Assembly (NCBI GenBank): GCA_017508895.1
Contig: JAFWRA010000271.1
Span: 1 to 7,341, forward strand
Direction: 5' to 3'
Length of the DNA stretch: 7,341 nucleotides
DNA from: Bacteroidales bacterium
GTDB lineage: Bacteria; Bacteroidota; Bacteroidia; Bacteroidales; F082
Numbering within the stretch: the first letter of the stretch is position 1; each line of letters opens with the position of its first letter. Positions 5,840 to 7,341 of this stretch are shown piece after piece. The translations under genes were made by a program, and so were the position numbers. Below the pieces are notes generated by a model. That model was not told the DNA's origin, ran no database searches, and saw only the letters and a list, made by a program, of their open reading frames with translations.

Positions 5840-7341
5840 TTACTTGTAATTACGGTTTGCGATTTGTATGTGTTCATAGACCAACGGCTCTTTCTCCATG
5901 GTCTCGGGATGACCGTGACCCTGGTATTCCCATGCGGCGACATACATGAAACGCTCGTCGTCGCGTAGGGTCTCGCCGTCTTGGGTCTGATGCTCGGTGC
6001 GGAAATGACCGCCGCACGATTCCTCGCGGTGCATGGCATCGTCGATGACGAGTTGCGCCAGCTCAAAATAATCTTCAAGTCGATAGGCTTTCTCCAACTC
6101 TGGATTGAACTCATTGGCATTGCCCGGAATGAATACAGATTTCCAGAACTCATCTTCCAATTCTGAGACCAGCTTCTTCGCTTTGGTGAGGCTCTCAGTA
6201 TTGCGGGCCATGCCGCAGTATTCCCACATGATTTTGCCTAAAGCCTTGTGGAAATGATCCACAGTCTTTAAAGAAGCAGGTCCCTGAGCCTGTCGAAGGG
6301 CCGAATTCTTCATCAAATTCTCAATTCTCTGTTTTACAGCTGCTTCCGCCGCATCAAATTCTGGCGTTGTGGCTGAAATCTTCCCCACATAGATCTGGTC
6401 GGCGAGATAGTTCTGCATTGTGTAGGGCAGTACGAAATAACCATCGGCCAAACCTTGCATCAGCGCGGAGGCACCAAGGCGATTGGCACCATGGTCGCTG
6501 AAGTTGGCCTCGCCAGCAGCAAAGAGTCCGGGGATGGTAGTCTGCAGCTCGTAATCGACCCAAAGGCCACCCATGGTGTAGTGGATGGCGGGATAGATCA
6601 TCATCGGAGTCTCGTAAGGGTTCTCGTCCGTGATCTTTTGGTACATCTGGAAGAGGTTGCCGTATTTCTGCTCCACGACATCCTTACCTAAGCGTTGGAT
6701 GGCGTCAGCGAAGTCGAGGTAAACGGCAAAGCCTGTGCCTACGCCATAGCCGGCGTCGCAGCGTTCCTTGGCGGCACGGCTGGCCACGTCGCGGGGCACA
6801 AGGTTGCCGAAGGCGGGATAACGACGCTCCAAGTAATAGTCGCGGTTTTCTTCAGGTATCTCTGTAGGTTTCAACTTCCCAGCACGGATAGCTTCGGCAT
6901 CTTCCTTTTTCTTGGGTACCCAGATGCGACCATCGTTACGAAGGCTCTCGCTCATCAGCGTGAGTTTGCTCTGGTAGTCGCCGTGGACGGGGATACAGGT
7001 CGGGTGGATCTGCACATAGCAAGGGTTGGCAAAGGCAGCTCCTTTGCGGTGGCACACCCATGCCGCGCTACCGTTGCTGTTCATGGCATTGGTGGAAAGG
7101 TAATAAAGGTTGCCGTAGCCGCCAGTGGCGAGTACCACAGCATGAGCCGCATAGCGCTCCAAATCGCCGGTGACGAGGTTGCGGACGATGATGCCACGGG
7201 CGCGACCTTCAACCACGACGAGGTCCATCATTTCGCAGCGCGTGTGCAGTTTCACCGTGCCACGGGCGATCTCACGGCTCAGGGCGCCGTAGGCACCCAG
7301 CAGCAGCTGCTGGCCGGTCTGTCCGCGGGCGTAGAAGGTTC
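5840..7341 (-). CDS. frdA: Fumarate reductase/succinate dehydrogenase flavoprotein subunit, 5' part missing
   Basis: The C-terminal 499 residues of the FAD subunit, which reduces fumarate to succinate (or the reverse). The frame is open to the right edge; the visible protein begins [18 protein letters not shown], so the GTG at 7255 is internal and about 150 residues, including the flavin-attachment histidine region, lie outside. Visible landmarks in order: [23 protein letters not shown] with the active-site histidine codon at 7004-7006; [11 protein letters not shown] with the catalytic arginine codon at 6791-6793; [10 protein letters not shown]; and the FAD-binding [21 protein letters not shown] near 6470-6535. 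The helical C-terminal domain ([17 protein letters not shown] onward) follows, ending in an ANRNYK tail. The stop is three bases before frdB. A REP-like 24-base palindrome (6279-6302) adds the in-frame residues ALRQAQGP between the capping and helical domains. By gene order in related genomes as I recall it, the cytochrome b gene frdC would lie just beyond the right edge. Confidence 0.95.
   Translation of the reverse strand, partial: TFYARGQTGQQLLLGAYGALSREIARGTVKLHTRCEMMDLVVVEGRARGIIVRNLVTGDLERYAAHAVVLATGGYGNLYYLSTNAMNSNGSAAWVCHRKGAAFANPCYVQIHPTCIPVHGDYQSKLTLMSESLRNDGRIWVPKKKEDAEAIRAGKLKPTEIPEENRDYYLERRYPAFGNLVPRDVASRAAKERCDAGYGVGTGFAVYLDFADAIQRLGKDVVEQKYGNLFQMYQKITDENPYETPMMIYPAIHYTMGGLWVDYELQTTIPGLFAAGEANFSDHGANRLGASALMQGLADGYFVLPYTMQNYLADQIYVGKISATTPEFDAAEAAVKQRIENLMKNSALRQAQGPASLKTVDHFHKALGKIMWEYCGMARNTESLTKAKKLVSELEDEFWKSVFIPGNANEFNPELEKAYRLEDYFELAQLVIDDAMHREESCGGHFRTEHQTQDGETLRDDERFMYVAAWEYQGHGHPETMEKEPLVYEHIQIANRNYK
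6279..6302. repeat. REP-like imperfect palindrome inside frdA
   Basis: A 24-base imperfect palindrome with core CCCTGAGCCTGTCGAAGGG. The arms are GG/CC, CCCT/AGGG and GA/TC, with small asymmetric bulges as is typical of REP hairpins. I recall this core (equivalently CCTTCGACAGGCTCAGGG) as a widely dispersed repeat in many bacterial genomes, often mistranslated as peptides such as LRQAQGP. Here it lies in frame in frdA and encodes ALRQAQGP. No second copy occurs in the window, so repeat status rests on recognition rather than on comparison. Confidence 0.65.

Noticed and set aside
7253..7255. GTG as the start of frdA
   Set aside because: The frame continues to the right edge with conserved flavoprotein sequence ([11 protein letters not shown]...), so this is an internal valine.

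Overview
The window looks like chromosomal DNA from an anaerobic member of Bacteroidota, most likely a gut, rumen or oral Bacteroidales. The evidence is a group-B-like [FeFe] hydrogenase, a fumarate reductase flavoprotein and iron-sulfur pair of the type expected in fumarate-respiring anaerobes, the absence of clear Shine-Dalgarno sequences before starts, and a possible TAnnTTTG-type promoter element. The species cannot be fixed from the sequence.

Layout, left to right. (1) Positions 2-412, plus strand: the C-terminal end of an [FeFe] hydrogenase, cut off by the window edge and followed by a strong intrinsic terminator (439-474). (2) Positions 413-637: a 225-base intergenic spacer holding that terminator and an 11-bp inverted repeat (514-537); no further gene is seen. 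(3) Positions 638-4982, minus strand: a two-gene restriction cassette. The first gene is a 1029-residue single-chain Eco57I-like (type IIG-like) restriction-modification enzyme. Nineteen bases downstream lies a 411-residue protein of unrecognised family with a C-terminal PD-(D/E)XK nuclease-like domain. (4) Positions 5041-5071: an intrinsic terminator reading on the minus strand, which separates the cassette from (5) frdB (5081-5836) and frdA (5840 to beyond the right edge), also on the minus strand and only three bases apart.

The metabolic genes at the two ends are both parts of anaerobic electron disposal (hydrogen metabolism; fumarate to succinate). The cassette between them is compositionally distinct. 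Hand counts on selected 60-base lines give about 55-60% GC in frd and 50-60% in the N-terminal half of the methylase gene, but about 43% across its target-recognition part and about 35% in the partner gene. This suggests a horizontally acquired, internally mosaic defence module set between two terminated housekeeping units.

The observations most worth following are the separate nuclease-like partner of the type IIG-like enzyme, the compositional break at the specificity domain, and a 24-base REP-like palindrome that appears to have inserted in frame into frdA, adding about eight residues.
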